Shown here: in pieces, positions 51,531 to 60,757 of the stretch
How the letters are laid out: each line of letters begins with the position of its first letter
Position numbering within the stretch: the stretch's first letter is position 1
Position numbers and translations under genes: made by a program
NCBI RefSeq assembly: GCF_000271665.2
Contig: NZ_CP010978.1
Span: 3,502,501-3,566,500 of the forward strand
Direction of reading: 5' to 3'
Length of the DNA: 64,000 bases
From: Pelosinus fermentans JBW45
GTDB taxonomy: Bacteria; Bacillota; Negativicutes; DSM-13327
Notes under the pieces: model-generated
What the model was told of the DNA's origin: nothing
The model's input: the letters and a program-made list of their open reading frames with translations, nothing else
The model's database searches: none

Positions 51531-53215
51531 GCCTTTTTCTCCTTTTCTTCCGAATTTTTTTCGTCAAGCAAATATTTGCAGACGCCTGCCGATAACCCCA
51601 GTGTCAGCAACGTCAACAACGTACCTAATGCCGCACTTTCCAGAGCACGTCCTGCTGCTTCCATGCTGAAAACAATAACCCCCAATGTAGGAAACTGAGA
51701 GCCAGCTAATAACGAAGAAAGGGTCAACTCGGTAAAAGCTAACAAAAAAATAAGAGCTCCACCGCCAAATGCCTCTTCACGAAAAATTGGCAACGTAATC
51801 CGACGGGTTACCGTCATGGGCCCAGCCCCTGCAACATGCCCCGCCTCTTCCAATGCCAAAGAAAACCGTGCCCATGCCGTGGTCCAGGTCCGGATGCCGA
51901 AAGTATAAAATCGGGGTATATAGGCCAAGAGCAAAATTACCATACCGCCATACAGGCTAAAGGAGGTGCCGGGAATAGGATGAATCCAAGTCAGCAGTAC
52001 GGCTAACCCTACTACCATTCCCGGCAGACAGTAAGGTATAGCGGCAATACCATCCAAAAAAGTCACCAGGCGTGATGGGGCAAGTACGATCCTTCGTGCC
52101 AAGGACCAGGCAAGCAATAAAACTGCAGCCGTAGATATTAGGGCTAACAACAGACTGTTTTTCAGACCTGCAGCCACCACTGGTGTATCCGTCCACAAGG
52201 AAATGTAATGAGCAAAGGTAAGATTGCTTAAGGTCAAGGAAACGCCATAGGCAGGTGCCAGAGACAATAACAGCATTGCCAGACAAGGTCCTACAACGGT
52301 TATCCCCTGCCATATGCTTACGAACAAAACCAATAACCATTTCCAAATGCCCATAGGGTATATTCTTTTTTCTCGGCTCCCTTCTTCCCGGGAATATTTG
52401 GGTCCATGAAAAATCTTGCCCTGAAAATATACAGGTATCATGGATAGCAGCCCTGTTACTACTGCCAGAGCCGCCGCCTGTTCAAACTGACCGCCTCCCA
52501 GACCAACGACTTTTTGATAAATCAGCGTACTAAGAACTGTAATACCAGAAGGTATACCGATAAAAGCAGGAATACCGAAATTATCCAGGGCACTTGCAAA
52601 ACATAATAAGGCAGCATTGGCCAAAGCCGGCACCGTTAATGGTAAGACTACAGAGGTGAACACTTTAACGGGTCGGGCACCTGCAATGCGAGCAGCATCT
52701 TCCAATTGTGCCGGAATTGCAGTAAGAGCAGATCGTACCAGCAAATAAGCAATCGGCATATGAGAAATAGCCATTACAATGACAATTTCATTAATGCCCG
52801 CTAAATCCCACATTGTCAGATCAAACAAATTCTGTAACCAGTCGTTTACCAAACCGACAGGACCCGCCCAGTGCTGCCAGGCAATGGAAATTACATAAGA
52901 GGGCAAAAGCACTGGAAGGATAAAAACAAGACGCCAGCCCTGGCGTCCCGGTATATCTGTTTTTTCCGTAAGTATGGCAGCCACGACGCCCATAAATAAG
53001 GAAGCGAGTGTGGAAACAACTGCGATATACAAGGTATTTTTGATTACAGTCGGCAATTGTGGATCTTGGAGCAACTGACCATACGCAGCTAATGAGATTT
53101 CTTGCTGCACAGTAGATACTCCCAAGGAAACAGCCACCAAATTCCACAGGGGATAGATGATTAAAAGGATCGGTAATATGGGCAGCCACCATGATTTGAT
53201 GCGTTTCATAATCAC
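51527..53215 (-). CDS. ABC transporter permease, fused FbpB-like
   Basis: A 562-residue double permease with about 12 helices and two EAA loops (EDAARIAGARPVKVFTSVVLP and EEAGHVAGAGPMTVTRRITLP). The same architecture as the aminoethylphosphonate permease at 45911, but clearly a separate protein. GTG start overlapping the SBP stop by 4 bases; an ATG two codons downstream is the alternative. Confidence 0.88.
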   Translation of the reverse strand: MIMKRIKSWWLPILPILLIIYPLWNLVAVSLGVSTVQQEISLAAYGQLLQDPQLPTVIKNTLYIAVVSTLASLFMGVVAAILTEKTDIPGRQGWRLVFILPVLLPSYVISIAWQHWAGPVGLVNDWLQNLFDLTMWDLAGINEIVIVMAISHMPIAYLLVRSALTAIPAQLEDAARIAGARPVKVFTSVVLPLTVPALANAALLCFASALDNFGIPAFIGIPSGITVLSTLIYQKVVGLGGGQFEQAAALAVVTGLLSMIPVYFQGKIFHGPKYSREEGSREKRIYPMGIWKWLLVLFVSIWQGITVVGPCLAMLLLSLAPAYGVSLTLSNLTFAHYISLWTDTPVVAAGLKNSLLLALISTAAVLLLAWSLARRIVLAPSRLVTFLDGIAAIPYCLPGMVVGLAVLLTWIHPIPGTSFSLYGGMVILLLAYIPRFYTFGIRTWTTAWARFSLALEEAGHVAGAGPMTVTRRITLPIFREEAFGGGALIFLLAFTELTLSSLLAGSQFPTLGVIVFSMEAAGRALESAALGTLLTLLTLGLSAGVCKYLLDEKNSEEKEKKA

Positions 53216-54252
53216 CCACCGGATAATACAGTAAAGTCTTTTTTGTCAGCATCCCGTTGTTCAATCAGTTTCTTAATTGGTGCAGTCAAGATCTTTAAGG
53301 CAGCGGCCTGTCTGCCTTCTGGCCCATTCACATCCTTGTTAACTGGCAGATAGCCTTGCTGCACCGCTAATTGCTGCCCTTCGGCAGAAAGCACAAAATC
53401 AACAAAAGCTTTAGCGGCAGCTGCATTTTGCGTGGTTTTCGCAATACCGACAGGCTCCGTAATAACGGCAGAACCAGTCTTAGGATAAACAAAGGCAACT
53501 GGTGAGCCCTGTTTGGCAGCATTAAAGGCCATAAAATCTACCACCATGCCAAAACTTTTTTCCCCGCTGGCTACACGTTTAATGACATCGCCATTACCTT
53601 TTACCACCATCACCTGATTATCTTTTAGCTTTTCATAATAACTCCATCCCAGTGCAGATTGATTTCTAAATATACCCAGATTATAAGCTGCTGCTCCCGA
53701 ATACAAAGGACTGGGCATGACTGTTTGCCCTTTGCTTCCAGATTCAGACAGGGTATTCCAGTCAACCTTGTCTAAGTCCTTCACTTTATTGGTATTTACC
53801 ACAATTCCAATGGGAATCATTTTGGTTGGAGAATACATCTTATCACTATCCAGCAGATCTCGATTCACGCCCTTAAGCTCGCTTGATTGATAAGACAGCA
53901 GCAAATTTTGCGCTTTGAGTGCCTCAAACGTAGGAGCATCAGCCAAAAACAATACATCCGCTCCTAACTTTCCAGCCTTCATTTCCGTGTTAATTCGTGC
54001 AATTACCTCTTCCGTGCCAGATCGAAACACTTCTACCTGAACTTGAGGATATTTTTTCGTAAACCCAGTCACTAATTTACTAATATCACTATCCGGTTGT
54101 GATGTATAAACTTGTAACTTGCCGCTTATTTCTCCGCTTTTTCCGGTAGTAGCCTCAGGCTGCTGCACTCCCGTTCCACACCCAGCCAACAGAATTGTCA
54201 TCATAAAAAATAACCATAGCAGTAGGGACTGTATCTTTCCATGTTTAATCAT
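53212..54252 (-). CDS. ABC transporter substrate-binding lipoprotein
   Basis: A 346-residue binding protein: lipobox ILLAGCG (Cys25), then a type-II periplasmic-binding fold (LQVYTSQPDSDISKLV, FRSGTEEVIARI, ADVLFLADAPTFEAL). I start at ATG 54252 behind AAGGAGG; 15 upstream codons are unlikely. The family covers ferric, thiamine and phosphonate binding proteins, and residues for iron (paired tyrosines) are not clearly seen. It opens the operon SBP-permease-ATPase-HD protein. Confidence 0.85.
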   Translation of the reverse strand: MIKHGKIQSLLLWLFFMMTILLAGCGTGVQQPEATTGKSGEISGKLQVYTSQPDSDISKLVTGFTKKYPQVQVEVFRSGTEEVIARINTEMKAGKLGADVLFLADAPTFEALKAQNLLLSYQSSELKGVNRDLLDSDKMYSPTKMIPIGIVVNTNKVKDLDKVDWNTLSESGSKGQTVMPSPLYSGAAAYNLGIFRNQSALGWSYYEKLKDNQVMVVKGNGDVIKRVASGEKSFGMVVDFMAFNAAKQGSPVAFVYPKTGSAVITEPVGIAKTTQNAAAAKAFVDFVLSAEGQQLAVQQGYLPVNKDVNGPEGRQAAALKILTAPIKKLIEQRDADKKDFTVLSGG

Positions 54253-54417
54253 AAAAAATGCCTCCTTGGGGTTGTTATTTAGTTCAGTATAAAACAACCT
54301 GTCTGGCAGCTTGTTAAGGGAATGTTAATATCTGTTTAATTCTATTTGAATGTTATCTCGTATCCTAAAAACGCTTGCCTTGTTAGAGAAACTTTCCACA
54401 CTCCTTGCTGGATAAAT

Positions 54418-54457
54418 GTAAAACCCCGTTCAGTTTATTGACTGAGCGGGGTTTTAC
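54418..54457. terminator. Terminator of the 33-residue membrane-protein gene
   Basis: GTAAAACCCCGTTCAGT pairs with ACTGAGCGGGGTTTTAC (17 bp, one mismatch) across six bases, 22 bases past the stop of the minus-strand small gene. Confidence 0.85.
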
Positions 54458-54478
54458 ATGAAGAGAATCTCTGCAGTT

Positions 54479-54580
54479 TTAGTCATTCAGTTTCTCACTT
54501 AGACGATATAAATATAATAAAAATCCGACAGTCAAAACAAGATGTAATAAATTCGATAACCAGGACTCCATAACAAACAT
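54479..54580 (-). CDS. Small membrane protein, 33 aa
   Basis: A short gene with SD AAGGAG 8 bases before ATG, encoding 33 residues. A central hydrophobic stretch (LLHLVLTVGFLLYLY) forms one transmembrane helix, with acidic N-terminus and charged C-terminus (RLSEKLND). Terminators flank it on both sides, indicating an independent transcript. No family recognised. Confidence 0.65.
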   Translation of the reverse strand: MFVMESWLSNLLHLVLTVGFLLYLYRLSEKLND

Positions 54581-54705
54581 AACATCGTCTCCTTTATGGA
54601 AAATTCAACTATTTCCTATTATTACTATTATCGTAATAAATAGACGATCTTCACACATGCAAAATGTCATAGTTTCCTAGGTATTTTGTCCTTTTTTTAT
54701 AAAGC

Positions 54706-54739
54706 AAGATCGTCTTACCCCGCAAGGTCAGACGACCTT
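54706..54739 (-). terminator. Hairpin after the 67-residue gene
   Basis: AAGATCGTCT and AGACGACCTT (10 bp, one mismatch) just past the stop of the 67-residue protein gene. On the plus strand it is followed by seven T, on the minus strand less so. Confidence 0.5.
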
Positions 54740-54752
54740 ATTTTTTTATGGC

Positions 54753-54956
54753 CTAATCCAGATCATCACCAACGATCTCTAGTATTTTAGTATTATTATC
54801 TGAATCCATACCACAAATAACATACTTATCTTTATATTTGTTACTATCTTCATTTGCTAAAACGACAGTTTTCTCAGTGTCATCCATAAAAACAATATTG
54901 ATTATTATTGTATTACCTTCCTCTGCAACATTCGTGACTTTCCCTGTACTGACCAT
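54753..54956 (-). CDS. Hypothetical acidic 67-residue protein
   Basis: A 67-residue protein rich in beta-branched and acidic residues (TIIINIVFMDDTEKTVVLANED), with one cysteine. It likely forms a small beta barrel or sheet. The SD AAAGGAGGTG is near perfect, so expression is likely. Divergent from menA. I do not recognise the family. Confidence 0.7.
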   Translation of the reverse strand: MVSTGKVTNVAEEGNTIIINIVFMDDTEKTVVLANEDSNKYKDKYVICGMDSDNNTKILEIVGDDLD

Positions 54957-55100
54957 TCCTACACCTCCTTTGGGTTATAATATTTCCATAAAATACTCTC
55001 AATTCGATCTGTAAATGCCTTATAACGAATATAAAGGATTTTCCTCAATTAGGATGAATTATATACAAAAATGATACTAAATAGAAGAAGGTGTCAGAAT

Positions 55101-56078
55101 ATGCATACACCACAACAAGTCAGACAACCACTACAGGCGCTCACTCCAGCCATTGAACCCAAATGGAGTATCTGGTGGAAACTACTTCGTCCGCACACCT
55201 TAACAGCTTCCTTTGTTCCAGTAGCTATTGGCACCATTTTAGCCCTGCCTTCCCATCAAATTCGTCTGGACTTACTCTTTATTATGCTCTTAGCAAGCAT
55301 TCTCATTCAAGTTGCAACGAATATATTTAATGAATATTACGATTACAAACGTGGTTTGGATCACGAACATTCTTTGGGAATCGGTGGTGCTATTGTTAGA
55401 TATGGCGCTGATCCTCGTCAAATTTTCGCCGCTGCACAATGCACTGTGGCTACTGCAATCTTATTGGGACTCTATCTTTGCAACGAAAGTAGTTGGTGGC
55501 TGCTGCCCATTGGTCTTTGTTGTGCTGCTGTAGGCTATCTCTATTCTGGCGGTCCCTTTCCCCTTTCAGCAACACCTTTTGGCGAGTTGGTTTCAGGTAC
55601 TTGTATGGGACTCGTCATTATTGTAATTTCCTTTTATCTTCAAACTGGTACTATCACCACCATAGCCGTCATGGGCTCTATATCTACTTCAACATTAATC
55701 GGAGCTATTTTAATGTCTAATAATCTGCGTGATTTAGAAGACGACAAAAGACATGGTCGACAAACTCTGGCGATTCTTTTAAAGCGAACCAAAGCAACCT
55801 ACTGTTTAATCGGAATGTTTATCTTTTCTTATTTATGGATCTTTTTTTTAGTGACAATTGACATACTGCCCCTTTGGTCGCTTTTATGTTTCATCAGTAT
55901 ACCCAGGGCCATCAAAGCTGCACGAATTTTTCTTAAGAATACAACTCCAGAATCTCTAGCACCAGCCATGGTAGCCACAGCACAAACCAATACTCTTTTT
56001 GGCTTTGCCTTGGTTCTAGGGCTGCTCATTCAATATTGGTCTGCCCACTATAATATGAACTTACATCTACTGCCCTAA
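55101..56078 (+). CDS. menA: 1,4-Dihydroxy-2-naphthoate polyprenyltransferase
   Basis: A UbiA-superfamily prenyltransferase of 325 residues making demethylmenaquinone. Aspartate-rich prenyl-diphosphate motifs are NIFNEYYDYKRGLD and NNLRDLEDDKRHGRQTLA. About eight or nine helices. The N-terminus WWKLLRPHTLTASFVPVAIG is MenA-like. I choose the ATG at 55101 (AAGGTG before it); ten earlier codons lack an SD. Menaquinone would feed the quinol-linked electron chain upstream of NorBC. Confidence 0.9.
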   Translation: MHTPQQVRQPLQALTPAIEPKWSIWWKLLRPHTLTASFVPVAIGTILALPSHQIRLDLLFIMLLASILIQVATNIFNEYYDYKRGLDHEHSLGIGGAIVRYGADPRQIFAAAQCTVATAILLGLYLCNESSWWLLPIGLCCAAVGYLYSGGPFPLSATPFGELVSGTCMGLVIIVISFYLQTGTITTIAVMGSISTSTLIGAILMSNNLRDLEDDKRHGRQTLAILLKRTKATYCLIGMFIFSYLWIFFLVTIDILPLWSLLCFISIPRAIKAARIFLKNTTPESLAPAMVATAQTNTLFGFALVLGLLIQYWSAHYNMNLHLLP

Positions 56079-56106
56079 AGGGATAAAAACTTTGCGTCCA
56101 TGAATT

Positions 56107-56166
56107 GATAAACGAGAAACTCCTGCAAACTCAAGTTAAAGTTTTTGCAGGAGTTTCTCGTTTATC
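56107..56166. terminator. Bidirectional terminator after menA
   Basis: Perfect 23-bp arms beginning GATAAACGAGAAACTCCTGC flank 14 bases, between the convergent menA and Cys/His-rich gene. Confidence 0.9.
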
Positions 56167-56171
56167 ATTAT

Positions 56172-56642
56172 TTAATTTTTACAAAGTACTGTCAAAGCAA
56201 TGATTTGATCGATGCTGATCCAAACGATCTGTCCTGGAGTAAATGGAAAAGACGAGCATGTCAAAGACAAAATCACAAATTCTTGCATTGTTTTTGCTTC
56301 ATGCTCATAATCATTTTTATGTTCTCCACAGCCCTTTTGATAGTGGGATTTATGTTCCTCCCAATCATTCTGTTTATCATCATGTTTATTTTCATGACAA
56401 CAGCAGTCTCCCACCTCTTTTTTACTATCATCTTGCAACTCACTTAAGCCATCCACGGAAATCAGTACATGTTTGGAACTCCTTTTTAACCTGAGCTCAG
56501 ATTCTTCAAGAACAACCCCAGTAAATATTCCTTGCCCGCTTACTCGCCTGCAATGTTTGGTGTCCGCAACGGCAGTTGTAAGGATTGTCACTGTCGAACC
56601 AAAATCAAGCTTTAATCCACTAGGATGCTGCTTTATAGACAA
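56172..56642 (-). CDS. Cys/His/charged-rich hypothetical protein A
   Basis: A 156-residue protein in three parts: a beta-rich N-terminal region, a central hydrophilic stretch with a CCCHENKH cluster and repeated His, Glu and Lys, and a hydrophobic C-terminal part containing EFVILSLT and FTPGQIVWISID. The last part matches in order the C-terminal region of the divergent gene at 56884. It may bind metal. I take a TTG at 56642 as start (GGAG 9 bases upstream); the first TTG at 56651 touches the SD. Family unknown. Confidence 0.6.
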   Translation of the reverse strand: MSIKQHPSGLKLDFGSTVTILTTAVADTKHCRRVSGQGIFTGVVLEESELRLKRSSKHVLISVDGLSELQDDSKKEVGDCCCHENKHDDKQNDWEEHKSHYQKGCGEHKNDYEHEAKTMQEFVILSLTCSSFPFTPGQIVWISIDQIIALTVLCKN

Positions 56643-56883
56643 AACGTTCAACTCCTACTCATAAAATTTTTGTTTACTTTATTCTATTCAAAGAAAACAT
56701 GAACGTGATTACCAAGAATCTTTTCGTGAAAAAATCAGCACCACTGCCGATCCCGCAGCATAGGTCCTTCTTAAAAGTAAAAAATAATGCCGCCATTGCC
56801 TAGATATTAAGTAACTATTACATAACCACTTTCATATTATGAAGTAGGCAGTAAGTCAAACTGTAAAAAGGAGAGATATTAAT

Positions 56884-57381
56884 ATGGGATTTCCAAAAGA
56901 CTTCGATTTCGCCAGTTGCCTTCATGTAACTTTGGTTCTCAAGGATTTTCAGGTACTGACTGGACGGTTTAAAGGCCTGATAGGTGATCGGGCAGAACAC
57001 GATTGCTGCGACAAAGACCACGAAAATGAACACGAACACAAACACGAAGATGAAAAATGTAAAAAAGACGATAAATGCTGTAAATCACCAAAATTGGACA
57101 TTGATGTTAAAGTAGATGACGATTGTGAATTTATTCTGTTGGAGTTGACAAGACCGGCCGCAGCTATAAATCTCAGTTCATTTACCTGCACCATGGACGA
57201 CAACTACATTAGAGAAATCGATTTTGTTGTATCGGGCACAACATTCCCTGTAGGCACGTGCGTTGCTATCAATGTCTGTAATATTCTTTATGCCGGTCCG
57301 TGTGCCGTTTTCTGTGATATACCTTTCCACATTGGTAGAGCCCCTAATGGCAGCGGTCTAACTATATCACTGAAAGAGTAG
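56884..57381 (+). CDS. Cys/His/charged-rich hypothetical protein B
   Basis: A 165-residue protein with a similar plan to the gene at 56172: beta-rich start, a charged middle with DCCDKDHENEHEHKHED and KCKKDDKCC, and a beta-rich end with EFILLELT and TFPVGTCVAINV. The C-terminal resemblance (EF-hydrophobic-LT then FPxG) suggests a duplicated pair. The middle is a plausible metal-binding linker. SD AAAGGAGAG. A spore-coat or exosporium role is only a guess. Confidence 0.6.
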   Translation: MGFPKDFDFASCLHVTLVLKDFQVLTGRFKGLIGDRAEHDCCDKDHENEHEHKHEDEKCKKDDKCCKSPKLDIDVKVDDDCEFILLELTRPAAAINLSSFTCTMDDNYIREIDFVVSGTTFPVGTCVAINVCNILYAGPCAVFCDIPFHIGRAPNGSGLTISLKE

Positions 57382-57450
57382 CTCTATGCTTAAAAACTAA
57401 AATTTTTACGTTTGACAAAGTCTCTAATAGATATAACTCGGATAAGACAT

Positions 57451-57483
57451 GAAGAAAGGCACTAGCATGTAGTGCCTTTCTTC
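57451..57483. terminator. Bidirectional terminator
   Basis: GAAGAAAGGCACTA and TAGTGCCTTTCTTC pair perfectly around GCATG between convergent genes. Confidence 0.9.
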
Positions 57484-57534
57484 CATTTGCAATGCGAAAT
57501 CAAAAATATCAAAATTCCTGAAAGGTTATATCAT

Positions 57535-58374
57535 TCAAAAGCGATTATCTAAAATAAACTTATTGATTGCATTCGCTACACCCTCATTGTCATTGGAATC
57601 GGTTATGTAATCCGCCTTTTCTTTTACGATCTCCAAAGCATTTCCCATAGCAATACCCATGCCGGCAAATTCAATCATCGATATATCGTTTGCACTATCA
57701 CCTATGGTAATGATCTCTTCTCGCTTTAAATTATAAAATTCCGCAAGCATTGCTACCGCTTTGCCTTTAGAAACTCCTTTGCGGGTAATTTCGATATTAT
57801 ATCTTGAAGAATCGACGATTTCTAATTGTGGCACATTCATTAATTCATTCCTTAAGGCAGAAACTAACGCCGGATTTCTATAAATAACCTCACTTTTTAC
57901 AATATTATCTTGCTCTTTATGTAACACCTTTTGCCACTGGTTCCAGGAAAATACATATTGCATATCCAGTTTGTTGCTTCGCGTACCCCATATTTGAGTT
58001 CCTAAATAGAAAAGCCTAAACATAATATTACCGTAATAAAACTTATGGGGTGTGCAAAAGTAAGGCTTTATTTGGTGTTTACGAAAAATCTTCAGTAGTT
58101 CTAATGATACCTCTGAACCAAGGACATCCTTGTAAATTACTGTATCGTTATTTTTTTCTTTTATAAATGCTCCATTTGCCGCTATTACTGGAGACTGAAC
58201 ACCAAGAAGATTGGAGTAATATTCTGCATCCGTAAACATTCTTCCAGTACTGATGACGATATGAACACCCATCTCATGTGCCTTCACTAGGATGTCTTTT
58301 GTTCTTTTCGTGATGATATGTTTTTTGTTAAGAAGTGTTCCATCAATATCAATACAGACTAATTTATATGCCAT
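57535..58374 (-). CDS. Cof-type HAD-IIB phosphatase
   Basis: A 279-residue HAD phosphatase: motif I CIDIDGTLLNKKH (residues 6-18), motif II VISTGRMF, motif III around KGVSKGKAVAML and motif IV ITIGDSANDISMIEFAG. The large C2b cap between motifs II and III is typical of sugar-phosphate and flavin-phosphate phosphatases. The start at ATG 58374 has AGGGGTG upstream; 24 earlier codons in frame are unlikely. Substrate unknown. Confidence 0.9.
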   Translation of the reverse strand: MAYKLVCIDIDGTLLNKKHIITKRTKDILVKAHEMGVHIVISTGRMFTDAEYYSNLLGVQSPVIAANGAFIKEKNNDTVIYKDVLGSEVSLELLKIFRKHQIKPYFCTPHKFYYGNIMFRLFYLGTQIWGTRSNKLDMQYVFSWNQWQKVLHKEQDNIVKSEVIYRNPALVSALRNELMNVPQLEIVDSSRYNIEITRKGVSKGKAVAMLAEFYNLKREEIITIGDSANDISMIEFAGMGIAMGNALEIVKEKADYITDSNDNEGVANAINKFILDNRF

Positions 58375-58532
58375 ATCAACACCCCTGCTCCTCTTATGTC
58401 TTTCAATATTACATGTATCTATAGTATATACAAAAAGCATCCGCATTACGATTTCATTCTCTCTTTGTCCTAATAATCTATGATATAATGGGTTCTAATC
58501 ATCTATAATACTTGAGCTTGGGAGGACATCTT

Positions 58533-59033
58533 ATGATAGAAATAACAATTCGAAACGTTCGACCGGAGGATTTGGAGCGTGTAGCTGAAATAGAAACGAT
58601 TTGCTTTTCTGCAGCGGAAGCAGCAACGCGTGAGTCATTAAAGGCAAGGATTGCGGCTTTTCCTGAATGCTTTTTTATAGCTGAAAAAGAGGGGGTTTTA
58701 ATCGGCTTTGTGAACGGATGCATCACCAATAGTCCTGTAATCTATGATGAACTATTTTATAGTACACAGCACCATATACCAAATGGTCAAAACCTAGCTG
58801 TTTTTGGCTTGGATGTAATTCCAGAGTACCGTTGCAAGGGAATTGCGGCTCAATTAATGAATCATTTGATCCAGATCGCTAAGAATACGGGGCGAAAAAG
58901 CATTATTCTGACTTGTAAAGATCCATTAGTCCACTATTATGAATCATTGGGCTACGTGAACAACGGACTTTCTAAATCAACTCACGGTGGCTCCCAATGG
59001 TTTGATATGACGCTTACACTGGTGAGGATTTGA
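58533..59033 (+). CDS. GNAT family N-acetyltransferase
   Basis: A 166-residue GNAT. Motif A is VIPEYRCKGIAAQLMNHLIQIA (RCKGIA loop), and motif B is HYYESLGYVNNGLS. The N-terminus IRNVRPEDLERVAEIE is the common beta1-alpha1. The C-terminal GGSQWFDMTL suits a polyamine or arylalkylamine acetyltransferase-like member. Start at 58533, GGAGG 8 bases upstream. Confidence 0.87.
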   Translation: MIEITIRNVRPEDLERVAEIETICFSAAEAATRESLKARIAAFPECFFIAEKEGVLIGFVNGCITNSPVIYDELFYSTQHHIPNGQNLAVFGLDVIPEYRCKGIAAQLMNHLIQIAKNTGRKSIILTCKDPLVHYYESLGYVNNGLSKSTHGGSQWFDMTLTLVRI

Positions 59034-59049
59034 CTGATATATGAATTTA

Positions 59050-59090
59050 ACAATAAGAAGCAATGAGGAATCCCCATTGCTTCTTATTGT
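59050..59090. terminator. Bidirectional terminator
   Basis: Perfect 16-bp arms ACAATAAGAAGCAATG and its complement around nine bases. Confidence 0.9.
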
Positions 59091-59122
59091 CTTTCTATGA
59101 TAGATAATATGTAACTCTTCTG

Positions 59123-59518
59123 TTAAAATTGAACGGTTTTAGAATCACCCTTCATAGTGTTAAATGTCGCTTCAGCCTCTTCAATATAAAATAATTCAAA
59201 GATCGTATCATCAACACTATACATTTGACTAAGAAAGGGTGCAGAATCGAAAGCTGCTTGCTTGGATTGCTTGTTCGTATTAAAGACAGCTTTCCCCTTC
59301 AGACGCAGCCATTCACCGGTTTTAGACGTTGTAGATACTTCAAAATGCGGATTCGCTTTAAGCTGCTTGTACACATCTTTTTTGTTGTTGGTACCGAAAT
59401 GCAGCTTACCTTCATAATTCATAACAAACCCGAAGGGCCGTACTTTGGGTATATTCCCATCAACAGTAGCAAGATAAAACGTTGGGTTATCTTTCAGAAA
59501 TTTTAGAACTTCATCCAT
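59123..59518 (-). CDS. Pyridoxamine 5'-phosphate oxidase-like FMN protein
   Basis: A 131-residue split-barrel protein: NPTFYLATVDGNIPKVRPFGFVMNYEGKLHFGTNNKKDVYKQL is the usual flavin-binding N-terminal half. Short members of this type bind FMN or F420 and reduce unknown substrates. ATG at 59518 behind AAGGAG; a GTG one codon earlier is open. Monocistronic between terminators. Confidence 0.83.
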   Translation of the reverse strand: MDEVLKFLKDNPTFYLATVDGNIPKVRPFGFVMNYEGKLHFGTNNKKDVYKQLKANPHFEVSTTSKTGEWLRLKGKAVFNTNKQSKQAAFDSAPFLSQMYSVDDTIFELFYIEEAEATFNTMKGDSKTVQF

Positions 59519-59658
59519 CACAATTACTCCTTTTCATTTTGATATATTACTACTAATTATTATACTACTAAAAATTGGTATATAGCTATTTTAAAAAAAA
59601 TACTAACATATTCTTAATTAGTCTCTCCATCGTATGTGTCCATATGCATTATGTTAAT

Positions 59659-60597
59659 TTAGAACAATGAAACCTGTCCGTTTTTCAAAGAGGTTACTAC
59701 GCGATCCCTTATTTTATAATCTGTATAGGGTTGATCAAGCAGCAGAGGCGAATGACGGTCATGCTGCCGCATATTCTGGTAGATCTTATTTTCATTCGAT
59801 GCAGCATAACAATAAACACAGCCATGAGAGCAACAATCGTAGGCACCGATATCGATACTTTCGATACAGCCGCAATGCGGTCTTTGATTCAAATCTCTTT
59901 TCCCATTGATGGAATACCCGATGATATTTTCAATTGTTGTTTGATTGATACAGGAAGAATGTATAATACCATAATTACTAAAATCTATTTTTTCCGAACA
60001 GGTTTCTAAAGAAAGTTTATGGCCTTTTGCAATTTCAGAGAAGGCATAAGCGATCTTATTCCGATTCTCAAAATCGACTTCCTGATCAATGATACCTTTT
60101 GTGCGCTTCCTTATTTTAGCATATAATTCTACAAAGCTGAAAATACACTTTGTTGTGTAGTCCTTAAGGGAACTGCACATGTTGTAAAATTGTTCAAGAT
60201 GATATTCCACTGAAAAGCTGTTACTTATAATAACAGGATCATAACGCCAGATTACCCTTTGCCTGCCAATTTTTTCACTCAATGCCTTAAATCCTTCCAT
60301 AATTTTAGTTTTATCCGCCAAGTTCTGCTCTATCCTATGATCATAAGGAGTGATCGTAAATTGAAAATAATAGGAATAACCCATCCCATTGATGACATCC
60401 AGCTTATTTAACATCGGCTGGGCATTTTTTGTCCAAAAAACAATGCAATCCACAACATCGGCAGTTAGAGGGACTTTACTAACCTGCTTAGGATTCATTG
60501 GGTTCACCGTATATACAAAGCCTTCTTTTAAGCGATTCACAATCCAATCGGAATAGAATGCTGGAATATCGGTGCGTCTGCTGGCACTTATAATCAT
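59659..60597 (-). CDS. DUF1848 protein with C-terminal Fe-S-like cysteines
   Basis: A 312-residue DUF1848 member. The N-terminus MIISASRRTDIPAFYSDW and VFWTKNAQPML are family signatures. A C-terminal cysteine cluster (HCGCIESIDIG, then CCSHGCVYCYAA) resembles a radical-SAM or Fe-S site, often seen in this family. The enzyme reaction is unknown. Monocistronic. Confidence 0.85.
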   Translation of the reverse strand: MIISASRRTDIPAFYSDWIVNRLKEGFVYTVNPMNPKQVSKVPLTADVVDCIVFWTKNAQPMLNKLDVINGMGYSYYFQFTITPYDHRIEQNLADKTKIMEGFKALSEKIGRQRVIWRYDPVIISNSFSVEYHLEQFYNMCSSLKDYTTKCIFSFVELYAKIRKRTKGIIDQEVDFENRNKIAYAFSEIAKGHKLSLETCSEKIDFSNYGIIHSSCINQTTIENIIGYSINGKRDLNQRPHCGCIESIDIGAYDCCSHGCVYCYAASNENKIYQNMRQHDRHSPLLLDQPYTDYKIRDRVVTSLKNGQVSLF

Positions 60598-60757
60598 TTT
60601 CTCTCACCACCACCAATAGCAAAATTTCGTGTACAATCTTTCTATAATTATAGTTTAGCAACTTTCTCAAATATGTCTTGCGGTATTTCATCAATCAATT
60701 TTTCTTTACCTATAGTATTTACCAAAAATTAAGATTAACCTGCAGTATAAAACAATC

